The translations under genes were made by a program, and so were the position numbers. From the NCBI GenBank assembly GCA_026786045.1, contig JAJAYV010000394.1:1-8681 (forward strand): DNA of 8,681 nucleotides. Reading direction: 5' to 3'. The notes under the pieces were generated by a model. That model saw only the letters and a program-made list of their open reading frames with translations, searched no databases and was not told the origin of the DNA. Positions 7,146 to 8,681 of the stretch are shown here, in pieces (the stretch's first letter is position 1; each line of letters starts with the position of its first letter). The DNA is from Frankiaceae bacterium (GTDB lineage Bacteria; Actinomycetota; Actinomycetes; Mycobacteriales; SCTD01).

Positions 7146-7919
7146 TCAGTCCCCGTCCTGCGGGGCGGGGCGAGCGTAACGAGGCTCCTCGAGCGCTCGC
7201 AAGGCGCCCACGACGACCTCGTCGCGTTCCTCTACCAGGACCCGTCCGCCGCGCTGCTCGATGTTGTCCACGACGCCGCCTGGAATGGCGACCGCCGAGG
7301 CCAGCGTCGAGGGCTCCCCCACCACCACGAACCGGTACGGCGGGTAGAGCGCACGGCCGTCGACGCCGCCCCCCCCCTCGTCGCCGTCCCCCAGCGCCGG
7401 CGAGACGCCGCCCCCGCCGCTGTCGCCGCCCGAGGCCTCGGAGGGGTCGACGCTCAGGTCGACCGGTCCCTCGAGCTGAATAGCCTCGGCGCCCGCCGCG
7501 CGCAGCTCCTCGAGCGCGTCGAGCAGGACGTCGGGGGTGATCCGCCCGTCGGGGTCGGTGATGGTCAGCAGCAGCCCGGGGCCGCGGGCCGGGACGGTGC
7601 CGGCCAGGATGCCGAGCAGCTGGGTCCGCCGGCGTGCCTCGGCCAGCGCAGCCTCGCTCTGGTCGCCGCCCGTGGTCAGTTCGGCGCGCGCCCGCTCCAG
7701 CGCGCTGACCTCGTCACGCAGCCGGTCGTTGCGGTTGGACAGCTCGTCGAGGATCTGGACGAGGTCCTCCTGGCGGGCGGTGGCCAGCGGCCCGTCCTCC
7801 TGCGTGGAGCGCACCTGGACGACGGCGGCGAAGCCCAGCACGGCCAGCAGCACGGCGACGGCCACGTCGACCCGGCGCAGACGCGGGCGCAGGAAGCGGC
7901 GACAGAGCGGGCGGTTCAT
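7146..7919 (-). CDS. DUF881 membrane protein (second copy)
   Basis: The 257-residue protein has a basic N-terminus, one membrane segment (about 18-36, VDVAVAVLLAVLGFAAVVQV), a coiled-coil-like stretch (about 46-85) and an extracytoplasmic DUF881 domain (about 95-257). The domain includes GPGLLLTITDPDG, DALEELRAAGAEAIQLEGPV and LYPPYRFVVVGEP. Function is unknown. The family is similar in layout to the divisome-associated YlxW/YlxX proteins of Bacillus, which suggests an envelope or division role. A Gly-rich insert (about 159-187) interrupts the domain, and inside it nine G in a row (7377-7369) encode part of EGGGGVDG. The start ATG overlaps the stop of the preceding gene (ATGA, 7919-7916) and has no clear Shine-Dalgarno, so translation is likely coupled. 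Position matches Rv1825. Confidence 0.9.
   Translation of the reverse strand: MNRPLCRRFLRPRLRRVDVAVAVLLAVLGFAAVVQVRSTQEDGPLATARQEDLVQILDELSNRNDRLRDEVSALERARAELTTGGDQSEAALAEARRRTQLLGILAGTVPARGPGLLLTITDPDGRITPDVLLDALEELRAAGAEAIQLEGPVDLSVDPSEASGGDSGGGGVSPALGDGDEGGGGVDGRALYPPYRFVVVGEPSTLASAVAIPGGVVDNIEQRGGRVLVEERDEVVVGALRALEEPRYARPAPQDGD
7369..7377. repeat. Homopolymer run of nine C/G inside the second DUF881 gene
   Basis: Nine C on the plus strand (nine G on the coding strand) lie within codons 181-184 of the DUF881 gene. At nine bases the frame is intact. Any single-base gain or loss would shift the frame and lose the last 70 or so residues. Confidence 0.9.
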
Positions 7920-8248
7920 GCGTGGAAGACGTGCCGGCGGATCGCGGCAGCGTTGGAGAAGATCCGGATCCCGAGCACGACGACGACGCCGGTGGACAGC
8001 TGGCCGCCGACGCCGAGCTGGTCGCCGAGGAAGACGACGAGGCCGGCGACGAGGACGTTGCTCACGAAGGACACGACGAACACGCGGTCGTCGAAGATCT
8101 TCTCGAGCTGGGCCCGGACGGCGCCGAAGACCGCGTCGAGTGCGGCGACGACCGCGATCGGCAGGTACGGCTGCAGGGCGGCGGGGACGGTCGGCTCGAG
8201 GACCAGTCCGAGCACGACCCCGACGACCAGAGCCAGGGCGGGGATCAC
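7916..8248 (-). CDS. sbp: Small basic membrane protein (Sbp family)
   Basis: The 110-residue, very hydrophobic protein has three or four membrane segments: about 2-18 (IPALALVVGVVLGLVL), 28-46, 55-75 (VFVVSFVSNVLVAGLVVFLG) and 83-98. Conserved features include FDDRVFVVSFVSN and the C-terminal basic FSNAAAIRRHVFHA. This is the DUF1290/Sbp 'small basic protein' family, found next to division genes in Bacillus and as Rv1824 in mycobacteria; molecular function is unknown. GTG 8248 is chosen because it overlaps the preceding stop codon (GTGA, 8248-8245) and AGGAGG lies 7 bases upstream. The longer frame running further upstream through the preceding gene is spurious. Its own stop overlaps the next start by 4 bases, so all three membrane proteins are translationally linked. 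Confidence 0.9.
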   Translation of the reverse strand: MIPALALVVGVVLGLVLEPTVPAALQPYLPIAVVAALDAVFGAVRAQLEKIFDDRVFVVSFVSNVLVAGLVVFLGDQLGVGGQLSTGVVVVLGIRIFSNAAAIRRHVFHA

Positions 8249-8681
8249 GAGGTGTCCTCCTGCTCGAGGGGGGTGGCGGCGCGCAGCTGGGGGGTGCCGG
8301 CGCCGGGCAAGGAGAGCTCGTCGGACCGCTCCAGGGAGAAGCGCAGCCCGTAGAGGGAGGCGTAGGTGGTCAGCCGGCGCCCGGTGGGGCCGTCGAGCAG
8401 CTCCAGCTCGAGGGCGGCGGCGTCGCCGACGGCCCGCACGACGTACGGCGGGGACAGCGGGCGGAAGTCGACGAGGACCGCGTCGCCGGCGCTGCGGATC
8501 GCGGTGAGCGCCGTCAGCCGCTGGCCGTTGACGTCGATCGCCTCCGCGCCCGCGGCCCACAGCCCGTTGGCGAGGTCCTGCAGGTCGCGGTCCTGGACCC
8601 GGCCGTCCAGCGGCGTCCCGCCGCGCAGGGTGGCGTCGGGCGCGTCCTCCGGCGGCGGGGCGTCGTCGAGCACCACCCGCA
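8245..8681 (-). CDS. DUF881 protein, C-terminal part (first copy; start lies beyond the window)
   Basis: The frame stays open to the right edge, so this is the last 145 residues of a longer protein. The visible part starts RVVLDDAPPPEDAPDA (the xVxLDDA motif of DUF881). It continues with DRDLQDLANGLWAAGAEAID, VNGQRLTALTAIRSAGDAVL and SPPYVVRAVGD, the core of the DUF881 domain, then a polar C-terminal tail ending EQEDTS. A GTG near the edge is just an internal valine, not a start. The position matches Rv1823. The N-terminal membrane anchor expected for the family would lie outside the window. It shares the 'GAEAI' helix with the second copy at 7146-7919, consistent with an old duplication, but lacks that copy's Gly-rich insert. 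Confidence 0.88.
   Translation of the reverse strand, partial: RVVLDDAPPPEDAPDATLRGGTPLDGRVQDRDLQDLANGLWAAGAEAIDVNGQRLTALTAIRSAGDAVLVDFRPLSPPYVVRAVGDAAALELELLDGPTGRRLTTYASLYGLRFSLERSDELSLPGAGTPQLRAATPLEQEDTS

Noticed and set aside
8249..8560. Upstream extension of the small basic protein frame
   Set aside because: It overlaps the DUF881 coding region in another frame and is Arg/Pro-rich; GTG 8248 has AGGAGG and the 4-base overlap.

Overview
The window is very GC-rich, with long spurious open frames on both strands and many GTG starts. Gene content and order point to an actinobacterium (Actinomycetota). A genus cannot be named from this window alone; a Geodermatophilus-, Frankia- or Micromonospora-like lineage is a guess. 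From memory, the order matches the conserved block known in Mycobacterium tuberculosis as Rv1823 to Rv1832: DUF881, small basic protein, DUF881, gcvH, FHA protein (GarA), MerR, DUF151 nuclease, MerR, glycine riboswitch, gcvP.

Nearly everything reads on the minus strand, so the block runs from high to low coordinates. (1) 8681-6693: the tail of a DUF881 protein, a small basic membrane protein and a second DUF881 membrane protein are joined by 4-base stop/start overlaps; 51 bases later comes gcvH (H-protein of the glycine cleavage system). (2) 6692-6426: an intergenic region with a 17-base palindrome and a good promoter leads into a zinc-ribbon/FHA protein (GarA/OdhI type) that is translationally coupled to an FtsR-type MerR regulator (6425-5149). 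(3) 5148-4514: a DUF151 bifunctional-nuclease-family protein, preceded by three CTGACCG repeats. (4) 4513-3717: a near-copy of the palindrome, a good promoter and a second MerR regulator (Rv1830/ResR-like). (5) 3716-3392: a promoter and a tandem two-aptamer glycine riboswitch. (6) 3391-515: gcvP, the full-length glycine decarboxylase. (7) 504-295, plus strand: a small cysteine-containing DUF5999-like protein, convergent with gcvP. (8) 172-1, minus strand: the start of an unidentified gene.

The likely logic combines a glycine-sensing leader controlling glycine breakdown (GcvP with lipoylated GcvH), a phospho-switchable FHA protein that in relatives controls 2-oxoglutarate and glutamate flux, and two MerR regulators which in relatives affect cell division genes. 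The most interesting regulatory signal is that the promoters of the FHA-merR pair and of the second merR gene each carry almost the same palindrome (CTCGACCT-S-AGGTSGAG) a short way upstream of a TTGACC/TAGxxT promoter. This suggests one regulator, possibly one of the two MerR proteins, controls both. I see no phage, insertion sequence, CRISPR array, tRNA or rRNA. The block is conserved core genome rather than a mobile island, and I did not find a wholly new multi-gene system.
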